64,000 nt of DNA from Leptobrachium leishanense (lineage: Eukaryota; Chordata; Amphibia; Anura; Megophryidae). The position numbers were made by a program, and so were the translations under genes. Positions 47,419 through 57,944 of this stretch are shown here, piece after piece. Each line of letters starts with the position of its first letter. Within the stretch, counting starts at the first letter, position 1. The notes beneath the pieces are model-generated. The model had not been told where the DNA came from. It was given only the letters and a program-made list of their open reading frames with translations, and ran no database searches. The DNA lies in assembly GCA_009667805.1 (NCBI GenBank), contig RXON01001529.1:1-64000 (forward strand). The letters run 5' to 3'.

Positions 47419-47546
47419 GTCCCACGTGCTTGATGTAATGATTATTGTCACGCAGGACACAGAAAAGCCCCTAATGGGGGGGTATCACACCTGCTGCTAT
47501 GACTGTGTGGAGGGTTCAGAGGGAAAGGTGTCAAAAGGTGTAACGG
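47419..47546 (+). pseudogene. V2R exon-5 pseudo-copy, inverted
   Basis: Same splice sites as the real exon (ttttctccag and gtaagaaag), but 128 bp instead of 124. The fifth codon is TGA where exon 5 has CGA, a CpG-type change. One extra G lies in the GGGGGGG run, and three bases are added near the end. Because it runs on the plus strand inside intron 3, it cannot join the minus-strand gene. Confidence 0.92.
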
Positions 47547-47724
47547 GTAAGAAAGAATGTCAACAAAATGTTTATATAATTATCATTAATGCTTTGATCA
47601 GGATCAGCCCAAGAAATTGTACAGCCTGGGTCCAAGAATTAAATGTGCCCCCCACCACCAATACCAAAACACACCCATGCGCAACACAGAGCTCAACACC
47701 AATAAAACCCACAATAATGTGCAG

Positions 47725-47890
47725 TGCATATATACCCAGGCAAGATCCCCCAGAATTTAATATACCCTGGCAAGGCCCCAGAATTATATATACCCTGGCA
47801 AGGCCCCAGAATTATATATACCCTGGCAAGGCCCCAGAATTACGTACCCATAAAATATCCATCAGAATTTTACATCCCCAGGTATTTTAT
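47725..47890 (+). repeat. 28-bp minisatellite
   Basis: Three to four copies of accctggcaaggccccagaa followed by ttatatat, with diverged copies on both sides. It begins just where the inverted duplication ends. Confidence 0.8.
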
Positions 47891-48074
47891 ATACCCAGCA
47901 CAGACCTCAGATCAGGTGACCCGCGTGTTCCTCCAAGCTCCAGCTTGCTCCTGAACGCTTCTGAAGGCTGTGACGAGCTCTCGCTGTAGGCCACGTTACA
48001 GCCTTCACAGGGCTGAGGACGGAGGGCATGTGAGGGAGCATGCAGAGGCACGGAGATACCACGGCCAGTCGAGG

Positions 48075-48118
48075 GGGCTGCTAGCGGATTGCTGTTAATG
48101 CATTCCGCTAGCAGCCCC
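48075..48118. repeat. Perfect 15-bp stem hairpin
   Basis: GGGGCTGCTAGCGGA, a loop of 14 bases, then TCCGCTAGCAGCCCC. Isolated; its function is unknown. Confidence 0.7.
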
Positions 48119-48179
48119 AGCGATAAGCTAAATCGGCCCACAGTGTGAACTCCGTTCCTGCAAGACTCGAGCCCTGGAA

Positions 48180-48260
48180 CAAAGTAAAGCATAGACAGAT
48201 GTATGGATATATGGATGTGTAATGATGTATGTGTTGTATATGTGTGTGTTTGTGTATATG
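48180..48260 (+). repeat. TG/TA-rich simple repeat
   Basis: Degenerate (TG)n/(TATG)n stretch just left of the probable LTR; the same kind of sequence resumes at 53245-53290. Confidence 0.7.
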
Positions 48261-48338
48261 TGTCACGGTATCCCACTGGGATGGCAGCGCAGATACAGGG
48301 GGGCCTGAGCCCAGTTTGCAGGGGTAGTTGGTCTAGTG

Positions 48339-51300
48339 TAGGAATGAGCTGAACACCATGTTCGGTTCGCATTCGAACAATTTCAAAAGTTCGAGTTCGG
48401 ATGCAAACCAGAACCGAACTCAATGCAAGTCAATGGGACTCTAATGCTCGATTTTTAGAATGCCCTCCAAGAGGGCATATATACAAGATATTTGCCATAA
48501 AAGGTGTACGGGGTCCAGGTAGTGCCCTGGGGGACAGGAAACAAGGACAAAAAAAAATGTTTTTACAGGAACAGTGAGTTTTCCATGAAATAAAGGTTAA
48601 GAATAAAAACAAAAAATTTCTTCAAATATCGTGTCTAGGAGGTCCCCATAACCTGCCCGCAAAGTGATGGATTTGTAGGATGTATAGAAACATTTTTAAA
48701 AAAAATGACATTTCAAATTACGGTAAATGGTTTTCCTTTAATCTATTCATAAGCATCTGTTTGGGGCGGCAGCCTGTATGGAAAGAGGAGACATTTTAGG
48801 ACACGCAGAACAAGTTTATGGTGAAACTTATGCAGGCTTTGAATGAAAGTAACAATAGGTGCTTTAAAACTGGGCCTTTAGTGTCGGCAACAGTGCCGTC
48901 ACACCGTAACCCCTCTGTGGTATTGTGGAAGAGTGCAGGGTTGGACCCTGCGGTCCAATATTAAAATGATATGAATCTGGCATAGGCATCAGTGGCAGTG
49001 CACCCAAATATTGTGCCTTTGGTGGCAGCAAGTGCCTTCACACCGTAACACCTCTGAGGTATTGTGGAAGAGTGCAGTGGAGGTTTAGGGAATACAGAAG
49101 AGATCCCCGATCTATTCAGTTACATCAGCATCAGGGGAGTGATAGCTGCTGATCCAAGACTGATTCATTTTTATAAATGTCAGCCGGTCTACAGAGTCGG
49201 TGGACAGATGCAGTCTTTTGTCTGTGACAAAACCTCCGGCGGCACTGAACGTCCTTTCAGAAAGCACGCTGGATGAAGGGCAACCTAGTAGCTGCATAGC
49301 ATATTGGCTACGTTCTGGCCAGTGATCGAATCTCAACACCCAGTAAGCCAATGGATCATCTGCTGTAAAGGTATCCAGGTCTGCCCTTGCCCCTAGGTAG
49401 TCCTGCACCATACGGTGAAGACGCGGGCAATGGGTGCCTACATTTGACATCCCTGGGCGTCGTGGACTAAAAACATTTAAAAAGGCATCAGTCAAGTGGC
49501 CCCGGCCTTCACCGCTCTTCCTCTGATCATCTGCAGCCACAGAAGCACCTGTGTCATCAGTTGGTAACCTACCAGTGCCTGGAAATGTGTTACACAAGTG
49601 TCACATTAGAGCATCCTCAAGTTGTTTCATCCTGTGCTCCCTCTGTGCGAGCAGGATGAGCTCTGCAACTTTACCCTTGTATCATGGATCAAGAAGGATT
49701 GACTACCAGTAATGATCCCTCTCCTTGATAGCACGAATCCTGGGGTCCTTGAGCAGGCTTTGCAGGATAAGGGAGCCCATGCAGCGTAGGTTGGAGGTGG
49801 CATTAGCTTCAGAGTGTTCCTGGTCACTGAGGATGACCGTATCGTGCACTACCTCCTCCCAGCCACGTACTAGTCCTTGGGTTTCTGGGCACACGAAACC
49901 CTCTCTTGAGGAATCCCCAACTTCAATGCCCCATAACTTAAATGTTCCTCCTCCTCCTCATCCTCCTCCTGTCTGATCTAAGGACCCGCAGGAATGCTGT
50001 CAGCGTAAAGACTGGGGCCTTGAGAGCTAGGGAAGTCCTCCTCTTCCTCCCTCTGCTCTGCCTCTAGTGCCACATCTATAATTCCCCGCAAAGTGCACTC
50101 TAGCTGGAAAACTAAAGGAATTGTGTCACTGATGCATGCACTGTCCCTGCTCACCATCCTCGTTGCCTCCTCAAATGGTGACAGTACAGTGCATTCATCC
50201 TTGATCATCAGCCACTGCGGGGGGGACCAAGTTGACCTGAACCTGTCCTTGTGCTATACTCACACAGATACCCTCTGCTGCTTGTGCAGATGCTGCAGCA
50301 TTGCCAATGTCGAGTTCCACCTGGTGGGCATGTCACAGATCAGACGGTTTCTGGGAAGGTGGAATTCTCTTTGAATTTCTGCCAGGCAAACACTTGCTGG
50401 GAATGACCATGGGAAATGGCTGCAGACTTTTCTGGCCTGGCTGAGAAGCTCTTCAAGCCCTGGGTACCTGGTTAGGAAATGCTGTACCACCAGATTTAGG
50501 ACATGTGCTAGGCATGGTTACACGCGTCAACTTACACAGGCGTAGGGCAGAGAGAAGGTTGCTGCCATTATCACAGACGATTATTCCCCGCTGAAGCTGG
50601 CATGGTGTTAACCATCTCTGCGCCTGCCCCTGCCGAGCTGACAGAATTTCTGGCCCAGTGTGGCTCCTGTCCCCTAAACAAACCAGCTCAAGCACAGTAT
50701 GGCATCTTTTTTCTTGAGCAATTGCTTAGCCCCTGCCACGCGTCGATTTAACTGCCAATTAGCCAGAGACATCGAAGGAGGAGGAGGATGAGGAAGAGAT
50801 GGTGGAGCAGAAGAGACCCCATATAAGCAGCTTTCTGGAGGCATGGTGGATGAGCAAGCTCCAGCACAGAGCACCGTCCTGGTTCCCTCCCAGCTGCAAG
50901 CAGAGTTACCCAGTGTGCCGTGAAGGAAATGTAACAGCCCTGTCCATGCTTCCTGGACCACGTGTCTAAAGTAATGTGCACCTTACTGCTGACTGCCTTT
51001 CCCAATGACTCAATAACATTCTATAATGTCTTCCACGTGCTGGAATGTTCTTCCGTGAAAAGAAATGGCATTTTGGAACCTGCCACTGTGGTACAGAACA
51101 TTCGGCAAATTCATGGAAGGAAGCAAAGTCCACAGCTGGAAAGGCAGCAGCTGTAATGTGAGTAATTTTGCCAAGCTGGCATTTAGACGTTGTGCATGTG
51201 GATGGTTGGTACAATATTTTTTCTTCCGCTGCAGCAGCTGGGGCAACGAAATCTGACTGCATAAATCTGCAGCTGATGGGATGCTGGCAGATTCAGAGGA

Positions 51301-52842
51301 AGGATGTGGTACACCCATTACTGTAGCATCATCCCTGTCAGTGGAGGCTGTAGGCAATGACATGGCAGGACATATAGTGGGGGTAGAGACAGATAGGGAG
51401 GAGTAGGACCTATGCAAATTGTTGTGCCAACGGGATGCGTGGCAGGTGGTCAGGTGTTGCATCAAGCACATGGTACCCAAGTGTCTGATGTCTTTCCCAC
51501 GCTTGATCCTCTTCCGACATAGCTTAAAAATAGCAACGCTGCAGTCTGCTGCACATGTCGTGAAGAACTCCCAGACAGCAGAGATCCTGGACGTGTGCTG
51601 CGAGACAACAGCGCTCTGCACCTGAGCAGCTCCGACATCTGATGCCTTGGACTGGCTATGGTTGCTCATAGAGGATGTTCTGCCTCGTTTTTGTTGTGCC
51701 TCCTCCTCCTCCCTTGACTCCTCTGTTTGATCAGGCACCCATGTGGAGTCAGTGACCTCATCATCATTGTCATCACCCCCTATCTCTTCGTCCCTGGAGC
51801 CAACCTCGCAATATGCTGCAGCTGCTGGGTGTGTCACTGGCACCCCATTTCTCTAGGTTGATTATTCTCCCTTCCTCAACCTCAGAGTTTGAATCAGAGT
51901 ACTGGAGTTCCTGCGCATCCTCAAGCAGCATGTCACGGTCACTGTAGTCAAACAATTCAGCTGACTCCGTGTATGGTGGTGAGGCTACGGCAGGAGTAGC
52001 TGTGGACATGGAGGCTGCATTAGATGTTTTGGCAGCTGAGGTGGACTGTAAAGCACTACAAGCCTGGCTGGCAGAGGACTCGGAGGATGAGGATGGCCTG
52101 GTTAGCCAATCCTGCAAATCCTCTGTATGTTGCTGCTGCTTAAGACGGCCAGCACCAGTTAGAAAGGACAAGCGTGCCCCTGCAGAGGATGCACCACGTC
52201 CAAGACTACCAGGGGCACAGCCTCACGACACAGAGGCTGCTTAACCTCTTATCTGTGTCTGGGAGCGTCTGCCTGTCCTTTTTGGTCTTTCTGACATGGT
52301 GAGTGATATATAGATTAATGATAGATTTTCCAGAACAATGCTATAAGTCAGTGATACAGCCTGATAGCCTGGCAGCAGCTGGCAGTGAGAAGACACATAT
52401 TACAATTCCCAGATATCTGCTAGAAATCTGTGAGACCCCAATAGCTGGCAGTGAGAAGACACAGATTACAATTCCCAGATATCTGCTAGACTTCTGTGAG
52501 ACACACATAAAAGAACAATCTTCTCTCACTCCTGCAACAAAAAAACACGCGCTGGGGCTGTGTGAAGCTTTATATAGTGTGCTTCGGGACTTAGCTCTGT
52601 GAGCCCATGATTGGACAAAATTTGCCCAATCAGGATTCTGTGCCCTGGTTGGCATAGTCTTGCACCTGACCTGTGGTCAGGTGCAAGGCTGTAGCCAATT
52701 ACAAGCTTCAAGGCAGTGGAAAAGTGCATTGTGGTCCATTGTGGGCGAACACGCAGCAAACACGTGGAAATGTTCGATGTTTGGCGAACGTCCAATGTTC
52801 GAATCGCACTCCGAACTGATCGAACCAAACAGCTCATCCCTA
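48339..52842 (-). mobile_element. hAT DNA transposon, 4.5 kb, with decayed transposase
   Basis: Flanked by GTCTAGTG and GTCTGGTG (8 bp, one mismatch). Ends taggaatgagctg and cagctcatcccta are inverted repeats with one mismatch. The transposase lies on the minus strand, 52297 to 49112. The ends are also rich in ttcg/cgaa, like the hAT MITE at 38736, though the first bases differ. Confidence 0.85.
49112..52297 (-). pseudogene. hAT transposase (BED-finger type), many lesions
   Basis: Order along the minus strand: ATG 52297 (MSERPKRTGRRSQTQ), then two in-frame stops; a Ser-rich N-terminus (52171-51773); a frameshift. BED zinc finger at about 51600-51440: AVWEFFTTCAADCSVAIFKL, then CRKRIKRG, GTMCLMQHL, CH. 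RNase H-like part: VHITLDTWSRKHGQGCYISF (about 50980), IVCDNGSNLLSALR (about 50590), CDMPTRWNSTLAMLQHL (about 50320). hAT C-terminal dimerisation domain 49400-49130: DPLAYWVLRFDHWPERSQYA, SSSVLSERTFSAAGGFV, DSVDRLTFIKMNQSW. The domain order is complete but split over at least six frames, so it is inactive. Confidence 0.87.
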
Positions 52843-53353
52843 GTCTGGTGTAGGTGGGTCTGAGGAATGGAGGACAGGAGGAGACAGCCCAGGTGGATAA
52901 TGCAGGGTGATGGGAGTTGTTGATGGAGGATCCAGAAAGTAAGGTGAGTGAACAGGATCAGATATCTAGATAGGGTACATGGTAGGCCAGGTTAGCTGAA
53001 TGGGGAGTAACACACAGGTTCAGAGCAGAGTGTAACACTTCTCTTCACCATGTAATGAGCAACAATAATGGAGCAGAGGGGGTGTGGAACATTTATTCTG
53101 ACAGAGGGGTGTGGTGTGTGTTTCTGGTGATTAACTGTTTGTAGACTGAGTGCTAACAGTGAGCAGAAGGGCAGCACCTTTCATGTGGCTGCCACTTGCA
53201 CAACATTATGCAGGGATGGATCTTGGCAGTCACGAATCCTGACAGTATGTGTGTGTGTGTGTATATGCAAGTATGTGTAATATGCATTTAAGTGCAATAA
53301 TATTTGAATACAATATAGGTGATGGTGGTGTGTATGCAACTGGTCAAAGCCAT

Positions 53354-53402
53354 TCCTAGGACAGCGCTGTTTCAGGTTTATTGGACCCTCATCAGCTAGG
53401 AG
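53354..53402 (-). ncRNA. Hammerhead ribozyme motif, left arm
   Basis: Minus strand: CTCCTAG, CTGATGA, GGGTCCAATAAACCT (stem II, now with a G-T pair at its base), GAAA, CAGCGCTG, TC, CTAGGA. All core bases are present; stem II is slightly weakened compared with its mirror. Confidence 0.72.
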
Positions 53403-53567
53403 GTAGGCATGACCGGTTGCAGTGGATGCTTGGACCCCTAGGTAAATAAGTGCTTACAAGGGTTGTGGTGGAGGACAAAAAGCGAGATAAAAAGCCTCCA
53501 CACTATAATTAAGTACTGATTTACCCTAGCACTGCAAGCATCCACTGCAACTGGTCATCATGCCTAC

Positions 53568-53617
53568 CTCCTAGCTGATGAGGGTCCAATAATCCCGAAA
53601 CAGCGCTGTCCTAGGAG
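53568..53617 (+). ncRNA. Hammerhead ribozyme, right arm (full consensus)
   Basis: Stem I CTCCTAG (53568-53574); core CTGATGA (53575-53581); stem II GGG...CCC with a 9-base loop (53582-53596); GAAA (53597-53600); palindromic stem III CAGCGCTG (53601-53608); TC (53609-53610), with predicted cleavage after C; stem I return CTAGGAG (53611-53617), fully complementary. Every conserved core position of the type I hammerhead is met, with no extra base. This is the best ribozyme candidate in the window. Confidence 0.83.
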
Positions 53618-53689
53618 TGGCTTTGACCAGTTGCATAAACCTTATCTCTGCTAGAAAGCCACAGTGTGGCATAGCATTGATTTTAGGGT

Positions 53690-53835
53690 TCTGTGTAATA
53701 ACAGACCCAGGATGCATAAAAGTGAGACGGGGACATTTGCAAATCCTACCCAGAGTTCCTTGCTGCACATGGGGAATGTGGCACAGGAGCTCTGGGATGT
53801 AATTCTTTGAATTGCTATGGTGTGCAAGTGGCTTC
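53690..53835. repeat. Short interspersed repeat, also at 63590-63735 (inverted)
   Basis: Shared text includes ttccttgctgcacatgggga and agctctgggatgtaatt, and on the other copy their reverse complements (cattccccatatgcagcaag). About 145 bp, non-coding. Confidence 0.7.
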
Positions 53836-53919
53836 TGCAATAATGAAAAAAAAAACGATGGACGAACCACCGAATGAAGGGATAAGCAGACTAGGAAAGT
53901 CATTGAACACTAAAGACAG

Positions 53920-54822
53920 TTTATGACAAATCCCCTTACGAGGACAAAATACCTTTTATTAAACACAATAAAACATTAGAAAAGGTTGTCCACTTTGAAC
54001 ACAATTAATTATATTTTAGGACATTAAACACACATGAAAATGTCAGCGAATTAAAGGAATTATGTATATGTTGTATACTAAAGTAATCGGTGCGTCCACC
54101 AGTTTACACAAATTGCGCATTACATGAGTGATGAAACATGACCATGCTCATTAGATTCGCCATATGTTAGCAAGGTCATTGTAAAATAAAATTGACTCCA
54201 AACTGAGCAGCTAACAATACACTAGATAGCTCATTGGAACGTATTAACCAAGCACCAGACAATATTTTATGGATGAAAAGCTCATTTGACAAAAAATTCT
54301 TAACCCCCACGGGCTTTGGTTAGCTGTCAGAGTAATATTCACAACTCTGGGTGCATAGATAATTTTGTGCCTGTTTAGGTTCAAAACATTGGAGCCTGAA
54401 AAATGAAAAACAACAAGCCCACATTATATTGACAGGATCAACTTGATTAGTGACAGCCCCATAAGCAGGCTTGATAAACTGTCGACGCTTGATATTCCCG
54501 TTTAAAGAGCCTTGTGGCTAACAAATACCACGGAGTCTCAAATATGAAATGAAAGAGACTAGTTGTTCAAACACAGAGCATAAATAATTGCAGCTCCCAA
54601 GGTCCAATGGACTATCACTTCTTACCTATTGTATAGATAACACGTGAACAATTGGACGCCTATTCAGGCACGATATATTATTGCAAAATTTGAGGCTAAA
54701 TATCTTATTAGTATTATGAACGCTCGATTAACGGATATATTATCCCATAAATCGCTCAAGTGCATACACCTTCTAAACACAGATTCTTACAGCCACTAGG
54801 CTCAGTATTTAATTACTATCTA
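53920..54822 (+). repeat. Left arm of a large inverted repeat
   Basis: Complementary to 59185-59938 plus 61557-61722, with only scattered differences. Runs from ttatgacaaatcccc to aggctcagtatttaattact. The right arm is split by the Tc1 transposon. The arms lie about 4.4 kb apart. Confidence 0.9.
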
Positions 54823-54857
54823 TAACTATAAAATCGAATGTCCGTCGCCACGCATCC

Positions 54858-55367
54858 GGTTTCTGTTGGCTGCGTGCGCAGCCAACAGAAACCCGATGTG
54901 CAGCATCGGACAGACACTGGATGCGCACGCAGCCTCTACCCATCGGCTGTGAGCGCATCCAGGAGAGGATGTAGGCCCAAGCCAAGCTGGGGACTCGCCT
55001 AAGCCTGGCGGCCGGCCGAGCAGCCTGCGACAGCCGGAGGAGGTCACCGCTGGAGCTCAGGGCCGAAGTAGGAGGATGTTGCCTACACATACTCACCTAC
55101 ATTGGCCCTGAGCTCCAGCGGTGACTGTCCTCCAGCCGAGGACTTGCCTAAGCCTGGGGGCTGGCCGAGCAGCCTGCGACAGCTGGAGGACGGTCACCGC
55201 TGTAGCTCAGGGCCAATGTAGGAGGATGTTTCCTACACATACACACCTACATAGGCCCTTAGCTCCTCCAGCGATGGCACTCCTGTGCCCGCTCTTTGTC
55301 GTTCGCCGGTATGACATCACAAAAGCCTTTGACCCAGGGTCAAAGGCTTCCATGACGTCATACCGGC
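54858..55367. repeat. Hairpin chain D: five GC-rich inverted repeats
   Basis: (1) 54858-54893, stem GGTTTCTGTTGGCTGC. (2) 54917-54962, stem CTGGATGCGC. (3) 55036-55132, a stem of more than 30 bp including GTCACCGCTGGAGCTCAGGG. (4) 55186-55272, a diverged duplicate of hairpin 3. (5) 55305-55367, 63 bp, stem GCCGGTATGAC.TCA and AGCCTTTGACCC. Hairpin 2 carries cgcagcctctaccc, also seen in chain C at about 11855. Confidence 0.85.
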
Positions 55368-55745
55368 AATCAATGGAGAGAGGACACTGGAAGCAAGACT
55401 GCCATCGCTGTAGGAGCCCCAGGCCGATGTAGGTGAGTATGTGTGGAACCGGTGGATGACTCGAGGCCGATGTAGGTGAGTATGTGCTCTCCACACCCAC
55501 CCGACTTGCTCCGCCTGCCTCCATGCTAAGGCGAGCCCCCGGCTCGGCTGGACCTCCTAGGCCCAAGCCAAGCTGGGGGCTCGCCTGAGTCTGGATGCCG
55601 GCCACACACACACATATATATGGGGGTTACAGGGTGTATATATATATATATATATATAATATATATATATATATATACCCACATGGGGTTACAGGGTGTG
55701 TATGTATATATATATATTTATATATGACTGCCCTCAGGGCAGGCT
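55368..55745. repeat. GC-rich repeats and TA microsatellite
   Basis: Copies of ggccgatgtaggtgagtatg at about 55422 and 55466, and of ggcccaagccaagctggggg at 55560 (also at 54975). Then (TA)n around 55640-55720. No gene seen. Confidence 0.6.
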
Positions 55746-55802
55746 TTATACCTAGTTGTGCAATAATATCTGTGCAAAAACATGGCTTTTCAATAAATTA
55801 CA

Positions 55803-56090
55803 GGGTACTTACAAATGTGGTCATTGCTGTACATGTAAATTTGTTAAACATGATGTGACCACAATTAAAGATTCAAAAGGAGATAAATAATTTAAAATCA
55901 CATCTTTCTTTAATTGTAATTCTAAGGGCTTAGTATTGCAATGTCCTGTATATGCGGCAAGCTTTATGTTGGGAAAACTTTTAGACCCTTTAAACTAAGA
56001 ATTCAGGAACATGTTCGTTCAATTAAAAATCATTTAGATACACCCATAGCTAGACATTGAAAAATTCTATTTTTCATTATAATTACCATA
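55803..56090 (+). pseudogene. Penelope-like GIY-YIG endonuclease relic, first part (PLE-C)
   Basis: GTYKCGHCCTCKFVK carries the linker Cys cluster. ITSFFNCNSKGLV follows, then frameshifted text equivalent to the GIY-YIG core, and LRIQEHVRSIKNHLDTPIA. Stops and frameshifts throughout. Interrupted after about 56090 by LTR-like sequence; it continues at 56565. Confidence 0.72.
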
Positions 56091-56126
56091 AACCTTTTTC
56101 TAGTTTCTTCTTATATATCAAAATTG

Positions 56127-56530
56127 AAGTAAGGCGCTGCGCGACTCTGATCAGAGGAGACAATAGACACAACCACACCGAGATATGGCAGATTATCATC
56201 TGATCAGTCCATGGTCTGTCAGGTTCGTTTATTGTTTCAACATCCAATAGAAATGTTCGTTTTATATAAAAACTTCCTGCAGTGTAAACTCCCAACATAG
56301 GAATGTGATACAACAACCAATCAGAGCAGATACATTTCTACATCAGAGTTTAACCAACCGTTAGACAAAATTACTACATTTGATTCAGAGATGGCTTTTT
56401 CCTAGATTACACTGTTCACACACCCTTTCCTGCACACAAAGGAAATGGCTAAATTCCACAGGCTAACATCCTATGCAAGTAAAAGACTTGCAGGGTTTGA
56501 CACTTATAATGGGGGGGTGGATTTCACACT
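56127..56530 (-). mobile_element. Probable LTR inserted in the PLE-C relic
   Basis: Minus strand runs from TGTGAAATCCACC to CTTACTTCA, with TG...CA ends. It has a TATA-like tttttatataaaacg (about 56262) and AATAAA (about 56229) in promoter-then-polyA order, as in a retroviral-type LTR. No gag, pol or env is present. No matching target duplication was found, so the exact ends are uncertain. Confidence 0.5.
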
Positions 56531-56564
56531 AATGCTAAATTAAAAAACTACCTATCATATTAAA

Positions 56565-56765
56565 ATACCTTTCAGACATGTACATCAGCAGCTCAATAAT
56601 GCCCTACGCTTTTTTGGTGTTGAGAAAGTCAATAGAGTACAGAGGCAAGGAGATTATGACCTCGCCCTAAGAAGGAGAGAATGTGTATGGATTTACCAGC
56701 TCAAAATGTTAAGTCCAGCAGGTCATAACGAAGGGTTTAGTTTTACCCCATACATCGGTACATGA
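56565..56765 (+). pseudogene. Penelope-like GIY-YIG endonuclease relic, last part (PLE-C)
   Basis: FRHVHQQLNNALRFFGVEKV, then QGDYDLALRRRECVWIYQLK and LSPAGHNEGFSFTPYI: the C-terminal end of a Penelope-like GIY-YIG domain, open for about 60 codons to the stop. It belongs with 55803-56090. Confidence 0.78.
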
Positions 56766-57590
56766 ATGTCTGACCTTGAATCAATTCTAGTTGTCCTATT
56801 ATATCTATTATCCATTGATATAGATATTGAAATTTAATGGAGCAATGACAATAAAATCCTGTAATTGTGAGCACAGTACTATTCACAATATATATGGGAT
56901 TATGGTCATAGGCATTTATCTGTATACCAAGTTCGTTGATTCGTACTGGAATGGACATGATGTCACTAATGAGTATGTATCTTTCTAACGCTGAGTGTTT
57001 ACAGGTTAAAATAACCATCCTATCGAGCGTTTATAAACAATATGCTAATCATGCATTCAGGATGTAATGCAGACCCATTCAACAAGAAGCGTTTTCCACA
57101 CTTCGTATAATTGTGGATAATTTAATATGTATGCATTCGGTTGGGTCTTCTGTCAATCTTGAAAGGGGGAGCACGTTCGAAGGATCCTCAATAATGTTTG
57201 ACTGGTGGGTTTAAACCACGTGATAAGTGTCCTCTTTTTCCAGATGCCTCTAAGGATAATAGCTGGTATATTTTTGCATTCATTCTGGCGATTTTATGGT
57301 TATTCCTCTTTTTTCACTAGCAGGCATCCGTACTTTCAATGCGTTCCTGCAGATAATTAAATGCCTAGATTGGTAAACCCTTTCGCTGCTGAGGCTTTTC
57401 ACACCTCTGTGCTGAGGTAATTTTTACCGATTTTATTCATCATGTTTAAACGCGTTTTGAAGGCTTATTTTAGTATATGACCCAGACATATTATATATCG
57501 TTCTTTCCGTCAGACTCGGCAGATTCATAATATGTAATTATTATATGTATACGTCATGTCCTGTCTGTATATTATAACAAAAAATGCAAT
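56766..57590 (+). other. 3'-flank of PLE-C, no gene seen
   Basis: AT-rich. It carries cgagcgtttataaac and gtttacaggttaaa, motifs shared with 58660-59330, so it is probably 3' UTR or pseudo-LTR of the same element. Confidence 0.4.
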
Positions 57591-57944
57591 AAAATATGAA
57601 TTTTCAATAATTTACAACGTGTAAAGTGTTTTTTTTCACATTTTAACATGCGAGCAATTGCGGTTATATTTTGTATGGGGTGCGCTTGTTAAAAAAATTA
57701 GAGGTGGGGTCTCGTTACATTTTTTTTTGGGGAAAATTACACGATTTTTAACAAACGCACAGCATACAAAAATCGTTAGTGCAGCATCATTGTTCTCATT
57801 ATAATTGAAATGGGAACAATATTGCTGCATTAACGAACCAAAGAAAAGAAAAAAAAAATATTTTTTTTTATAATTTTTGTTTAAATATTTTTTTTTTTTT
57901 TTTTTATTATTATTTTTTTTTTTTAAAAACTTTTTTCATACTCC
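57560..57944 (-). repeat. AT-rich repeat shared with 30686-31090
   Basis: Reverse complement of the earlier copy (cacattttaacatgcgag, gatgctgcactaac mirror), ending in long T and A runs at 57845-57935. Confidence 0.75.

Larger units (their letters stand above)
46595..47725 (+). repeat. Right arm of the inverted duplication with V2R exon 5
   Basis: Reverse-orientation copy of 21745-22535, including flanking intron text, lengthened by the MITE 46904-47328. The other copy shows the site without the MITE. Confidence 0.88.
48261..53244 (+). mobile_element. Probable solo LTR interrupted by a hAT transposon
   Basis: Starts TGTCACGGTATCCCA (48261) and ends CGAATCCTGACA (53244), with TG...CA ends. 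The flanks ATATG and GTATG could be a 5-bp duplication with one mismatch. Without the hAT insertion and one copy of its 8-bp duplication the LTR is about 472 bp. The TGTCACGG start matches the solo LTR at 37093. The surrounding TG-rich sequence makes the duplication weak evidence. Confidence 0.5.
53334..53636. repeat. 300-bp near-palindrome with a hammerhead in each arm
   Basis: Starts atgcaactggtcaaagcca and ends with its mirror tggctttgaccagttgcat. The centre is at about 53480. Looks like two head-to-head Penelope pseudo-LTR pieces. ORFs across it are chance. Confidence 0.8.

Noticed and set aside
47419..47546. A second V2R gene on the plus strand
   Set aside because: Only this exon is present on that strand. 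It has a stop and length changes, and the flanks show it is part of an inverted duplication.
54809..55611. GC-rich ORFs of 73-134 codons as host exons or a CpG-island promoter
   Set aside because: The readings follow inverted-repeat arms on both strands and no known domain is seen. The GC content is explained by the hairpin repeats.
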